From the NCBI RefSeq assembly GCF_002295065.1, contig NZ_NSGG01000014.1:124001-188000 (forward strand): a stretch of 64,000 bases of DNA, given 5' to 3'. This document shows positions 14,324 through 22,666 of the stretch, one piece after another. The stretch is from Mesorhizobium sp. WSM3859. GTDB taxonomy: Bacteria; Pseudomonadota; Alphaproteobacteria; Rhizobiales; Rhizobiaceae. How positions within the stretch are numbered: position 1 is the stretch's first letter; each line of letters starts with the position of its first letter. The position numbers and the translations under genes are program-made. Under the pieces are notes generated by a model. It searched no databases and was not told the DNA's origin. It saw only the letters and a program-made list of their open reading frames with translations.

Positions 14324-16315
14324 TCAGACGCCGAACGGATAGGTTTCCGGCATGCCTTCGGCGGCGTGTTCGGGTCCGAGCGGCGTGACCGCGCTGGTCT
14401 CATCGAACCAGACAAAGGCATCGAACTGACGCGCCAGCGAAGCGTCGGCATAGTGGCTGTGCAGTTCGGTTTCCGGCCGGTAGATCACGCCGATGAAGCG
14501 CTCCAGGCGGCGCTCGGCCAGCTGGTCGCGCAGCTTCGGGTCGCGTGCGAGGTCAAGCAGGAACCGGCCGATGCCCGCGTCGTGGCAGAGCCGCTCGTAA
14601 CTGTCCTCGCGCGATGGCCGCACCGACTTGACTTCCATCTCGCCGTCCCAGTCGGTCGCCGCGGCGACCGTGCCCGTATGCGTGCCGAAACCGATGAGAG
14701 CTGCGGCGTCGCCGAAGCGCTGCCGGCAGAGCTGGCCGATATTCACTTCCTCGCGCGAGATTCCCATTTCGGTGTAACGCGCATCGCCGATGTGGGAATT
14801 GTGCGCCCACACGATGGCTTTCGCGTTCGGGCCGCGTACATCCAGAATATGTTCGAGCGTCTCGAACATATGCGTGTCGCGCAGATTCCAGGATTGCGGT
14901 CCGCCGTAATACATGACGCGGTAATACTGCTCCGCCGAAGCGACGAGCCGGGCATTCTGCGCGGCTTCGAACAGTTCCTCGCCGTCTCGGCCGGCATGGT
15001 CGAGTTGCCTCACCAGCATGTCGCGGCACTGCTCGAGGACCGCTTTCTCGCATTCGCGGTAGCCCTTGGTCAGCGCGGCACGACCGTAGGTCGACGGCTC
15101 GGTCTGCCATGGCGTCAGGCAGCCATAGCGCTCCCGCGCAACCCTTGCCGCTTCCGGGTCGACGCGATCGAGATACTCCAGGACGGCGGCGATCGAACCG
15201 CGCATGTTGTAGATGTCGAGGCCATAAAAGCCTACTTGCGGCTGCAGCGCCTTGACCTTGTCATTGTGCTCGCGCAGCCATTCCACGAATGCCGCGACAT
15301 CGGTGTTGCGCCACATCCAGGTTGGAAAGCGCTGGAACGGCTGACCGGCGCCGGGCGAGGCGCCTCGGCCGCGGACATAGCGGTCGATGGCCGCTGCATC
15401 GGGCCAGTCGGCCTCGACCGCGACGATGGTGAAGCCGTGCCACTCGATCAGCCTTTTGGTTATTGCAGCGCGTGCCCGGTAGAATTCGGAGGTGCCGTGG
15501 CTCGATTCGCCGAGCAGGACGACCCGCCGGTCCGCGAAACGGTCGAACGGTTCGGCAAACGCAGGGTCGTCGAAGGCGGAAAGCGGCTCGGCGACCGCGG
15601 CGATCATTTCCGGCAGGCTGCGCTTGCGCGCCAGTGGGGTCGTGCGGACAGTCGCTGGGCGGCTTTCCTCCTGCCAGCCCTGTTCGCCGATCAACGGGAC
15701 GAAGCGCACCCCGCCGAAATCCTCCTCGCTGTAGGTCGATGCGCCGGTGCGGGTTACCTTGAGCAGCCGCTGTTCATCGGGATCATCGCCCACCGGGATG
15801 ACCAGCCTGCCGCCGACATCCAACTGCTGCTGCAACGCCAGCGGCGCGCCCGGCCCGCTCGCGGCCACCACGATCGCATCGAACGGCGCCGCTTCGGGCC
15901 AGCCTCTGGTTCCGTCGCCGATCCGCACTTCGATGTTGCCGTAGCCTAGTTTTTGAAAGCGTCGCTGTGCGTCCTCGGCCAGTGGCGCATGGCGTTCGAT
16001 CGTGTAGACATGGTCGACGATGCGGCTCATCACGGCGGCGGCATAGCCCGATCCTGTGCCGACCTCGAGCACATTATCGCCTGGGCCGATCTGCGCCATC
16101 TCCAGCATGAAGGCAACGATGTAAGGCTGCGATATCGTCTGTCCTTGCGCGATCGGCAGCGGTCCGTCCTCGTAGGCGAATTCCTCGTAGCCTGGGTCCA
16201 CGAAGACTTCGCGCGGGACCTCCCGCATCGCCGCCAGGATTTCCCGATCATGGATGCCGCGCCGGCTGAGATGCACATCGACCATCCGACGACGCTCGCG
16301 GGAAAGATCAAGCAT
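14324..16315 (-). CDS. protein-L-isoaspartate methyltransferase fused to an erythromycin-esterase-like domain (663 aa)
   Basis: Residues 1-215 are a PCMT domain: VPREVFVDPGYEEFAYED, IAQGQTISQPYIVAFM, and the SAM motif VLEVGTGSGYAAA. It repairs isoaspartyl residues by methylation. Residues about 245-650 are erythromycin-esterase-like: LLGESSHGTSEFYRAR (Glu/His), VEADWPDAAAIDRY, and VWAHNSHIGD (His). Whether it hydrolyses lactones is unknown; EreA/B family members are broad. AGGGG lies 7 bases before the ATG. It starts 12 bases after the TPP enzyme gene, so the two form an operon under the stress promoter at 18114-18138. Confidence 0.9.
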   Translation of the reverse strand: MLDLSRERRRMVDVHLSRRGIHDREILAAMREVPREVFVDPGYEEFAYEDGPLPIAQGQTISQPYIVAFMLEMAQIGPGDNVLEVGTGSGYAAAVMSRIVDHVYTIERHAPLAEDAQRRFQKLGYGNIEVRIGDGTRGWPEAAPFDAIVVAASGPGAPLALQQQLDVGGRLVIPVGDDPDEQRLLKVTRTGASTYSEEDFGGVRFVPLIGEQGWQEESRPATVRTTPLARKRSLPEMIAAVAEPLSAFDDPAFAEPFDRFADRRVVLLGESSHGTSEFYRARAAITKRLIEWHGFTIVAVEADWPDAAAIDRYVRGRGASPGAGQPFQRFPTWMWRNTDVAAFVEWLREHNDKVKALQPQVGFYGLDIYNMRGSIAAVLEYLDRVDPEAARVARERYGCLTPWQTEPSTYGRAALTKGYRECEKAVLEQCRDMLVRQLDHAGRDGEELFEAAQNARLVASAEQYYRVMYYGGPQSWNLRDTHMFETLEHILDVRGPNAKAIVWAHNSHIGDARYTEMGISREEVNIGQLCRQRFGDAAALIGFGTHTGTVAAATDWDGEMEVKSVRPSREDSYERLCHDAGIGRFLLDLARDPKLRDQLAERRLERFIGVIYRPETELHSHYADASLARQFDAFVWFDETSAVTPLGPEHAAEGMPETYPFGV

Positions 16316-16327
16316 CGAAATCCCCTT

Positions 16328-18088
16328 CTATTCGCCTACGTCCATCATCGCCTTGGTTGGCTCGCGGGTGACGTTTTCCTCGATAAGGTCGCGGCCCGGA
16401 GTCTGCGGCAGCGCCTTGCGAAAATTCTTGGCGTAATCGGGCGGCATTTTCGGCGGCATCATGGGCTCATAGGCGTCGACGAGCGCCTCGATGATCACCG
16501 GCCCACTGGTGGCGAAAGCCTGGTCGAGCACGCGCTCGACCTCCTGCGCCCGCTCGATGCTGAAGCCTTTTCCGCCCATCGCCTCCGCGGCCTTGGCAAA
16601 ATCGATCGGCTGCAGCTCGCAGCCGAATTGCGGGTTGCCGAGGAACATCATCTGCTCCCAGGCGATCTGGTTCAACATGTTGTTCTTGATGACCAGGACT
16701 TTCAGCGGGATGCCGTAGCGCACCGCCGTCGAAAACTCGCCGAGCTGCATGACGAGCCCGCCGTCGCCGACGATCGCCGCGACAGGACGGCCGGGAAAGG
16801 CAATGCCGGCGGCGATGGCATAGCTCAAACCGCAGGACATGGAGGCGAGCGCGCCGGAAACGCCGAAAGCCTGCCCCGCGCGGAGATCGACATGGCGCGC
16901 GGCTAGTTCCGTGTTCTGGCCGGAATCGGTTGCCAGCACCGTATTTTCGGCAAGGCGCTCGCCGAAGGCGCGCGCGACGCGCTGCGGCTTGAGCGGATGG
17001 GCCAAGCCGTCTTCGGACTGGCGCATCGTCTCGCGCCATTTTTGCATCGAACTCTGTGCAGTTGCCAGGAATGCGCCGTCGCCCTTCTGCTGCAGCCGCT
17101 GGTTCAGGGCGCGCAAGGTCTCGGCCGCATCGCCGACAAGACCGGCCTCGACGGGAAAGCGCAGGCCGATGCGCTGCGCGTCGCAATCGATCTGTACGCC
17201 ACGCGCTTTGCCCGGCTGCGGATAATATTCGATGTAGGGAAAAGTCGAGCCGACGATGAGGACGGCGTCGCACGTCTCCATCGCCTCCTGCGAAGGCAAG
17301 GTGCCCAGAATGCCGATGCCGCCCGTGGTGTAGGGATGATCGTCCGGCAGCACGGCTTTGCCGAGCAGCGCCTTGGCGATGGGCGCCTGCAACAGCCGCG
17401 CCGTTTCCTCGAGTTCAGCCGCCGCGCCGATCGCTCCGCGTCCCGCAAGGATCGCCACGCGCCCGGCGTCATTGAGAATGGCCGCGGCCTTGTCCAACTC
17501 CGTATCCTGCGCGAGGCAGTGGGGGGCGAACATGTCCTGCGGCGTGTGCGCCGGCCGGTTGCGCTTGGATCGCTTGGCCGCGTCGGCGGGCTGCTCCTGG
17601 ATATCGCTGGCGATCGAAAGATGCGCGACGCCCTTGCGGGCGAGCGCCGTGCGGCAGGCAAGGCTCGCCACATTCTCCATATGCGCCGCGTCCGAGACCT
17701 GGACGTTGTAGACGCTGACGTCATTGAAGACGCGGGTCAGATCGACATCCTGCTGCGTGAAAGTCTCGATCAGGTCATGGAACTGCATGCCGGTGATCGC
17801 CAGCACCGGCGCCTGGTCGAGCCTGGCGTCGTAGAGGCCGGTGAGGAGATGGGTGCCGCCCGGCCCGGACGTCGCGAGGCACACGCCAAGCTTGCCTGTC
17901 CATTTGGCGTAGGCGCAGGCCATGAACGCGGCCGATTCCTCGTGCCGCACCTGGACGAAGGATATCCTGTCCTGGTTCTTGCGCAGCGCCTCCATCACGC
18001 CGTTGATACCGTCGCCGGGCAACCCGAACACGACTTCGACGTTCCAGGCGATCAAGGTGTCGACGAGGATTTCGGCTGCATTGGGCAT
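16328..18088 (-). CDS. thiamine-diphosphate-dependent enzyme, pyruvate oxidase/acetolactate synthase-like (586 aa)
   Basis: Start 18088 (MPNAAEILVDTLIAWNVEVV) follows CGGAGCC at a good distance; the longer in-frame extension lacks homology-like content. Motifs are VRHEESAAFMACAYAKW (catalytic Glu of the TPP fold), ATSGPGGTHLLTGLYDA, and GDGGLVMQLGEF...NNMLNQIAWEQ (TPP/Mg site). The family includes PoxB-type pyruvate:quinone oxidases and related stress-linked enzymes; the exact substrate cannot be told. It is cytoplasmic or peripheral to the membrane. It heads an operon with the isoaspartyl methyltransferase fusion. Confidence 0.85.
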   Translation of the reverse strand: MPNAAEILVDTLIAWNVEVVFGLPGDGINGVMEALRKNQDRISFVQVRHEESAAFMACAYAKWTGKLGVCLATSGPGGTHLLTGLYDARLDQAPVLAITGMQFHDLIETFTQQDVDLTRVFNDVSVYNVQVSDAAHMENVASLACRTALARKGVAHLSIASDIQEQPADAAKRSKRNRPAHTPQDMFAPHCLAQDTELDKAAAILNDAGRVAILAGRGAIGAAAELEETARLLQAPIAKALLGKAVLPDDHPYTTGGIGILGTLPSQEAMETCDAVLIVGSTFPYIEYYPQPGKARGVQIDCDAQRIGLRFPVEAGLVGDAAETLRALNQRLQQKGDGAFLATAQSSMQKWRETMRQSEDGLAHPLKPQRVARAFGERLAENTVLATDSGQNTELAARHVDLRAGQAFGVSGALASMSCGLSYAIAAGIAFPGRPVAAIVGDGGLVMQLGEFSTAVRYGIPLKVLVIKNNMLNQIAWEQMMFLGNPQFGCELQPIDFAKAAEAMGGKGFSIERAQEVERVLDQAFATSGPVIIEALVDAYEPMMPPKMPPDYAKNFRKALPQTPGRDLIEENVTREPTKAMMDVGE

Positions 18089-18113
18089 GGCGAGGCTCCG
18101 CTGTTGGCTTCCG

Positions 18114-18138
18114 AACCAGCAAGGCTGCGGTTGGTTCC
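18114..18138 (-). promoter_or_regulatory. EcfG-type stress promoter (exact)
   Basis: Minus strand: GGAAC (18138-18134), 17 bases, GTT (18116-18114), 26 bases before the TPP enzyme start. Confidence 0.75.
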
Positions 18139-18171
18139 CTCGCCGGATCGAAGCGGGCCCCATGGCGAAAA

Positions 18172-18196
18172 GGAACAAACCCGATTGCGCGGGGTT
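18172..18196 (+). promoter_or_regulatory. EcfG-type stress promoter (exact), divergent partner
   Basis: GGAAC 18172-18176, 17 bases, GTT 18194-18196, 40 bases before the hydrolase start. With 18114-18138 it makes a back-to-back pair in a 147-base gap. Confidence 0.75.
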
Positions 18197-18235
18197 GGGC
18201 GGCCACTGCAGTGTGGTGCCCATGAGGAGGCGTCC

Positions 18236-19132
18236 ATGGAAAAGCCTGTCTTCTGCGATACTTCGCTTCTGCGCGTCGCCTATCTGAGCGGCGGATCCGA
18301 GGACGGCCCGCCTGTGCTGCTCCTTCATGGCTGGCCGGATGATGCGACCACTTTTGCGGATGTGGCACCATCTCTTCAGGCCGCCGGCTTCCGCACCTTC
18401 GCGCCGTGGCTGCGCGGGTTCGGGAAGACCTCGTTCCACTCCGATGAAACCATACGCTCAGGCGAGATCGCCGCTATGGCGCAGGACGCGCTCGACTTTG
18501 CCGACGCCATCGGCCTCGAACGGTTCGCGGTTCTCGGCCATGACTGGGGCGCGCGTATCGCCTATCTGCTCGCGTCCGTCTTTCCGCAGCGGATAACATG
18601 CTGCGCGGCGCTTTCACTGGGATGGCAACCTGGCCCTCCGTCGATGCCGCCTTTGGAGCAGGCGAAGGCCTTCTGGTATCAGTGGTTCATGGCGACCGGG
18701 CGCGGCGAGGAGTTCGTGCGACAGCATGGTCACTCTTTCGCGCGCTTCCAGTGGGACAGCTGGAGCCCGCCAGGCTGGTTCGACGACGATCTGTTTGAGC
18801 GTGTGGCCAAGTCTTTCGCAAATCCGGACTGGCCGGACGTGACGCTGCATTCCTATCGCGTGCGCTGGGGGGAGGCGGATCCCGACCCGCGCTATGCTGA
18901 ACTTGCGCGCAAGCAAGTTGAGGCGGAGGCCATCTCGGTGCCGACATTGGTCCTTCATGGCGACGACGATCGCGTCGTTCTGCCGGATTCGTCCAAAGGC
19001 AAGGAGCCGTATTTTACGGCCGGTTATGAGCGTGTGCTCCTGCCGGGTGTCGGTCATTTCCCAACTCGAGAAGCGCCCGCACAGGTTCGGGAGGGATTGG
19101 AGAGATTCCTCGTCGAGTCCGGCAGGCAATAG
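18236..19132 (+). CDS. alpha/beta hydrolase, epoxide-hydrolase-like (298 aa)
   Basis: Start 18236 is supported by GAGGAGG 5 bases upstream. Motifs: LLLHGWPDDATTF (oxyanion HGxP), AVLGHDWGARIAY (nucleophile Asp in G-x-D-x-G, which fits epoxide or haloalkane hydrolases rather than Ser hydrolases), LVLHGDDDRVV (acid region), and LPGVGHFPTRE (catalytic His). A cap region lies between about residues 135 and 215 and is rich in Trp/Phe. The substrate is unknown. It is cytoplasmic and driven by its own stress promoter. Confidence 0.85.
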   Translation: MEKPVFCDTSLLRVAYLSGGSEDGPPVLLLHGWPDDATTFADVAPSLQAAGFRTFAPWLRGFGKTSFHSDETIRSGEIAAMAQDALDFADAIGLERFAVLGHDWGARIAYLLASVFPQRITCCAALSLGWQPGPPSMPPLEQAKAFWYQWFMATGRGEEFVRQHGHSFARFQWDSWSPPGWFDDDLFERVAKSFANPDWPDVTLHSYRVRWGEADPDPRYAELARKQVEAEAISVPTLVLHGDDDRVVLPDSSKGKEPYFTAGYERVLLPGVGHFPTREAPAQVREGLERFLVESGRQ

Positions 19133-19204
19133 CCGGCGCCGACCTCGACGTTCGGGAAAGCTGCGTCGAGGGAAGTTCGCCGGTCCAGCGGACGGGCGAA
19201 GCAG

Positions 19205-19380
19205 GAACTTTTCTCCGTCGACCGCGGTCTGCCTGGTCATCGTGCAGTGGCTGTCGTCCGCGCTGGGCGGCTACGTCGCCGGGCGGCTTCGAACGAAGCG
19301 GGTCAACGTCCGAGGTGTATTTCCGCGACATCGCGCATGGCTTCCTGGCCTGGGCCCTGGCCACGCGGCAAACCGATCTA
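19205..19380 (+). pseudogene. frameshifted remnant of a conserved small membrane protein
   Basis: In one frame (to about 19308) the translation is STAVCLVIVQWLSSALGGYVAG followed by RLRTKRVNV; in the next frame, from about 19311, it continues SEVYFRDIAHGFLAWALATR. From memory, rhizobial membrane proteins carry GGYLAGRLRTKW then a DEVYFRDTAHGF block contiguously, so this looks like one gene broken by a short deletion near 19308-19312. No start or full-length frame remains. The family memory is the weak point. Confidence 0.5.
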
Positions 19381-19417
19381 TCTCTTTGTTTTGTCGCAAT
19401 TTCCAGCTGGAAACCGC

Positions 19418-20506
19418 TCACACTTTTCCTGAAATTGCTCTAATGGCGCGAAGCGGGATGGCAGCCGTGAAATCGAGACCGCTCGGAGCGAACCGCAACT
19501 CCACCGTCGCTCCAAGCTCGTAAGGCAAGGTCCGCTCGAGCACCTCGAAACCGAAGCCGCGCCGTTCGGTCCGTTTCAGATCGTGAACACCGCTTTCAGT
19601 CCAGATGAAGCGGAGCAGATCTTCCTCCAAACGCCATTCGATGTCGATGCGGCCAGTCCGGCTCGAGCTTGCAAGCGCCCCGTATTTCAACGCGTTGGTT
19701 GCCAATTCGTGGATGGCCAGGCCCATCGTCTCAGCAGCCTTGGGAGCGAGCGTCAACGGCGGGCCCTCGATCGTCAGGTTATCGCCCTCGCGGCCCCCGG
19801 CGGCGCGCAATTCGTCGGCGACGATCGATGCCAGGTTGATCTCGATCGACGGATGGCGTGTGATCGCCGCCTGCACGCGGGCGAAAGCGTTGATGCGACC
19901 TTCCAGGTGAGCCGCGGCTTCATCAAGGGATTCGCTTTTCTCCATCGTACGCCGCACGATCGAGCGGATCACGGCCAGCGTGTTGCGCATATGATGCTGC
20001 AGTCCGGCGAAGCGAGCCTGCTGCTGTTCCTCGGCTTGTTTCTGTCGCGTGATGTCCTGGCCGACGCCACCGATATGAGCGACCTTTCCCGCCGCATCGC
20101 GCATCGCAAAGCCGGAATCGCGCAGCCAGCGTATCTCGTTGTCGGCCGGCCGGCATATTCGGTATTCGAAGGTTGCACGTGCGCCGTCGCGTATGCGCTC
20201 GATCTGGCCCAGCACATGCTCGCGATCCTCGGGCACGATAAGGTCGATCCAGGTGGCGAAGTTGTCGCCGGCCAAGGCCTGTTCACGACTCATCCCGTAA
20301 ATCGCCTCGAAGACAGGCGTCAGGTATTCCCACTGCAGCGTGTCGGCATTGCGGGCCCAGAGAACGTCCGAGGCGGCTTCGGCGAAATCCCGCAGGGTCT
20401 CGTCGCTCTCACGCAGTCGGGCTTCGACGCGCGCATGCTCACGCATGGTCGCCGTGACATCTGCCAGACCGCGTTCAAGCGGCTTGTTGGGCGGGCCCTT
20501 GGACAT
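19418..20506 (-). CDS. PAS-HWE sensor histidine kinase (362 aa), cytoplasmic
   Basis: Residues about 30-150 form a PAS domain with PAC-type ending (GVGQDITRQKQAEE). The HWE kinase core follows: phospho-acceptor His in LQHHMRNTLAVIRSIV (near 168-180), N-box LAIHELATNALKYGALA, and W-x-E in FIWTESG. The final residues contain RGFGFEVLERTLPYELGA, typical of the family. No membrane segment, so it senses a cytoplasmic signal. ATG 20506 overlaps the stop of the CRP-like gene (TAATG), so translation is coupled. HWE kinases of this type feed PhyR in the general stress response. Confidence 0.9.
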   Translation of the reverse strand: MSKGPPNKPLERGLADVTATMREHARVEARLRESDETLRDFAEAASDVLWARNADTLQWEYLTPVFEAIYGMSREQALAGDNFATWIDLIVPEDREHVLGQIERIRDGARATFEYRICRPADNEIRWLRDSGFAMRDAAGKVAHIGGVGQDITRQKQAEEQQQARFAGLQHHMRNTLAVIRSIVRRTMEKSESLDEAAAHLEGRINAFARVQAAITRHPSIEINLASIVADELRAAGGREGDNLTIEGPPLTLAPKAAETMGLAIHELATNALKYGALASSSRTGRIDIEWRLEEDLLRFIWTESGVHDLKRTERRGFGFEVLERTLPYELGATVELRFAPSGLDFTAAIPLRAIRAISGKV

Positions 20507-21249
20507 TACTCCTCGTTGGCATCGAGATGCCTGCCCTCGCGATCGAGATGCAGATAATTGGGATTGAACAGCGCGACGTCCTGCAATGCCTGGAGATTGG
20601 GAATGGTCAGTGTCCTGTCCTTCAGCACGATGAGGTTCGAAGCGCGCAGCTCCTGCAGCGTACGATTGACATGAACCGTCGACATGCCCAGCGTCTCGCC
20701 CAGTTCCGTCTGCGTCAACGGAAATTCGCAACTGCTGTCGCTTGTGCAGCCGGCTGCTTCCAGCCGGATGAACAGCTCGCACAACAGATGCGCCATCCGC
20801 TCGAGTGCATCGCGCTGGCCGAGATTGACCGTCCATTCGCGCTGGATCGCTGCCGCGACCAGCGATTCCCACCACAGCGCCTGAGTGATGCGCGGATGTC
20901 CGATCATCATCTCGTCGAAGGCGGCGCGTGAAATCTCCGAGACCGCGACTGGCGTGATCGCGCCGATCGAGTGGTCCATTTCCTTGAGGATGAACACGTT
21001 GAGATCGCACAGATCGCCGGGGAGGAAGAATGCAATGATCTGCCGGCGTCCGTCTTCGAGGGTCTTATAGCGGCAGGCCCAGCCCTCGTTGATCAGGTTG
21101 ATGAATTCAGGTTTCTCGCCTTCGTGGATGATGTCTTCTCGCGCGGCGAAGCGCCGGACACGTTGCGCCGCAATTCTGACCAGCATCTCCTTGTCGGCCT
21201 GCGAAAGCCGCGTGAATTTCTCAAGCTTGCGGATCAGAGGTAGCCTCAT
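20506..21249 (-). CDS. Crp/Fnr-family transcriptional regulator (247 aa)
   Basis: Start 21249 is supported by AGAGGA 6 bases upstream. A cyclic-nucleotide-binding-like beta-roll occupies residues about 20-130 (EFINLINEGWACRYKTLEDG, IIAFFLPGDLCDLNVFI). A winged helix-turn-helix occupies about 155-225 (FPLTQTELGETLGMSTVHVNRTLQELR). No N-terminal FNR-type cysteine cluster is present, so it is not an oxygen-sensing FNR. It is translationally coupled to the HWE kinase, which suggests that sensing and transcription control belong to one unit. No stress promoter found upstream. Confidence 0.9.
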   Translation of the reverse strand: MRLPLIRKLEKFTRLSQADKEMLVRIAAQRVRRFAAREDIIHEGEKPEFINLINEGWACRYKTLEDGRRQIIAFFLPGDLCDLNVFILKEMDHSIGAITPVAVSEISRAAFDEMMIGHPRITQALWWESLVAAAIQREWTVNLGQRDALERMAHLLCELFIRLEAAGCTSDSSCEFPLTQTELGETLGMSTVHVNRTLQELRASNLIVLKDRTLTIPNLQALQDVALFNPNYLHLDREGRHLDANEE

Positions 21250-21358
21250 CCCAGTCCTCTTGATCCCGTGATACACACTATGATGCGACGACGACCTTAC
21301 CTATGTTAATGTCGGACTGCGTAAGACGTTTCAAATGGCTGCCTTCGGGAGGCTTGCC

Positions 21359-21745
21359 ATGGATGAGAAAGTCGCCGGCGCTCGTGTTCTGGTCATGGAA
21401 GACGAGTATTTTCTGGCTGAGGATATCACAAAAGCCCTCTCGGGGCTCGGTCTGACGGTCATCGGTCCCTTCGCGACCAGTGACCAGGCCTTGAATTCCC
21501 TTGACCTGGGCGGCGTCGACGCCGCCATACTTGATCTCGATCTGGCCGGCGCCATCGACTTTGCCGTGGCGGACGCGCTATTGGCCAGGCGGCTTCCGTT
21601 TGTGTTCGCCACCGGCTATGACGCCACCGCCATTCCGCCACGCTTTGCCGAGATCCGCAGTTTCGAAAAACCTTGCGACGCAACAGAACTGGCGCGCCAC
21701 CTTCTGGACGTGACGCGCAAGTCGCTGCCGATCGATAGTGGTTGA
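21359..21745 (+). CDS. single-domain response regulator, FATGUY type
   Basis: Start 21359 follows GGGAGG by 6 bases. 128 aa: VLVMEDEYFLAE acidic pair, Asp in AILDLDLAG, LPFVFATGYDATAIPPRF as a textbook FATGUY motif, and Lys in RSFEKPCD. It lies divergent from the CRP/HWE kinase pair, its probable partner. Known relatives (SdrG, MrrA) act as phosphate hubs between HWE kinases and PhyR. Confidence 0.85.
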   Translation: MDEKVAGARVLVMEDEYFLAEDITKALSGLGLTVIGPFATSDQALNSLDLGGVDAAILDLDLAGAIDFAVADALLARRLPFVFATGYDATAIPPRFAEIRSFEKPCDATELARHLLDVTRKSLPIDSG

Positions 21746-21752
21746 TACCGGA

Positions 21753-21971
21753 CTAGACGCTCATCAAATCGAAGCTCACGGCATGGCCGTGCTTGACCGC
21801 CGATCGCGCGATCATGTTGCTCAATTGAGGGCTCTCAACCGAGCAGTCCGGCATCACGGTCAGGATCGCTCTGGTTGCCGCGGCCACAGACACCGGAGAT
21901 CGGTGAGGGGAACGCGTTTCCATATAGTGGTCGATAAGTTCGTTCAGACGCACAGGATGATATTTGATCAC
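21753..21971 (-). CDS. small hypothetical protein (72 aa)
   Basis: GTG start 21971 is chosen because GGGAGG lies 7 bases upstream; the extension to 22043 has no ribosome site. Sequence begins VIKYHPVRLNELIDHYMETR and contains AAATRAILTVMPDCSVESPQLSNMIAR (residues about 27-60), a helix-turn-helix-like spacing without a recognised family. It converges with the response regulator, 7 bases apart at the stops. Confidence 0.55.
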   Translation of the reverse strand: MIKYHPVRLNELIDHYMETRSPHRSPVSVAAATRAILTVMPDCSVESPQLSNMIARSAVKHGHAVSFDLMSV

Positions 21972-22342
21972 GCCGCAACCTCCCTTAGCGCGCTCTTGTC
22001 GTTCTTTCAGTTGATAATTGCGCCCTGCCTCGCGGCCACGCATTAACCCATGAAAAAGAGACGAAAATTTTTATGAGCTTCTGAGCGGTCAGGACCCGAT
22101 CGGAAGAAAGGGCCCGCCTCGCCTGGGGGTAGAGTTAGGCGGGCCCTCCGGCTCTCTTCGGTTGCCACCATCTTGTAAGCCAGGGCCGAAATTTATCCGA
22201 GCCTGGAAAGAGTCGCTTTAACCTGCGTTATTGTCGGCGACCTGCGCCGGGCGCAGATATCTTCAGCGTCACCCGGCGGACCCGCTTGAATGGCGCCTGG
22301 GATCGCCCGCGAGGCGCTCAGCCACGCAATAAGAAGAACAAA
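21972..22342. other. 371-base stretch with a strong inverted repeat
   Basis: No convincing gene. It holds an 11-bp perfect inverted repeat (22109-22119 with 22137-22147, stem AGGGCCCGCCT) around a 17-base loop. The stem is terminator-like but has no following T-run. Confidence 0.5.
22109..22147. repeat. inverted repeat / hairpin
   Basis: Stem AGGGCCCGCCT at 22109-22119 pairs with 22137-22147. Possible terminator, or remnant of a repeat element. Confidence 0.5.
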
Positions 22343-22558
22343 ATGGTCACCGCTCCCAATGGCTATGACTTTTCCGACATCAAGGCTGTTGCGCGCGAGC
22401 TCGTGCAGTCCGATCCGTCCGTGTCGATAGAGGACATAGTCCGGTCGCTTTACGAAGATCTCTATGAAGGCGAACCCTGCCCGCCGGCGTTGATTGAAGC
22501 CGTCAAGCAAGCGTTGCACCACCCGGCCAGCGGGCAAACAGACACAGGTGGTACCTGA
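22343..22558 (+). CDS. small hypothetical protein (71 aa)
   Basis: ATG 22343 preceded by AAGAAGAA. The 71 residues are soluble and acidic (MVTAPNGYDFSDIKAVAREL; SVSIEDIVRSLYEDLYEGE), helical, with a conserved-looking ARELVQSDPSVSIEDIV stretch. No stress promoter seen. Family not recognised. Confidence 0.6.
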   Translation: MVTAPNGYDFSDIKAVARELVQSDPSVSIEDIVRSLYEDLYEGEPCPPALIEAVKQALHHPASGQTDTGGT

Positions 22559-22634
22559 TGGGCGCCGCTCTTGTCCGCTCTGAGCTGCATCGGCCGCTGA
22601 GAGTTATCATGGCAGTGCTGGAGATCGGCTGAAG

Positions 22635-22659
22635 GGAACATGCGGCTTGCCCCGGTGTT
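22635..22659 (+). promoter_or_regulatory. EcfG-type stress promoter (exact), possibly giving a leaderless mRNA
   Basis: GGAAC 22635-22639, 17 bases, GTT 22657-22659. The next ATG in frame is at 22667, only 7 bases after the -10 element, where transcription would start. Confidence 0.6.
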
Positions 22660-22666
22660 TGGCATC

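Noticed and set aside
14285..15949. A 554-codon open frame antisense to the PCMT-esterase fusion
   Set aside because: The other strand encodes two recognisable domains; this frame has none.
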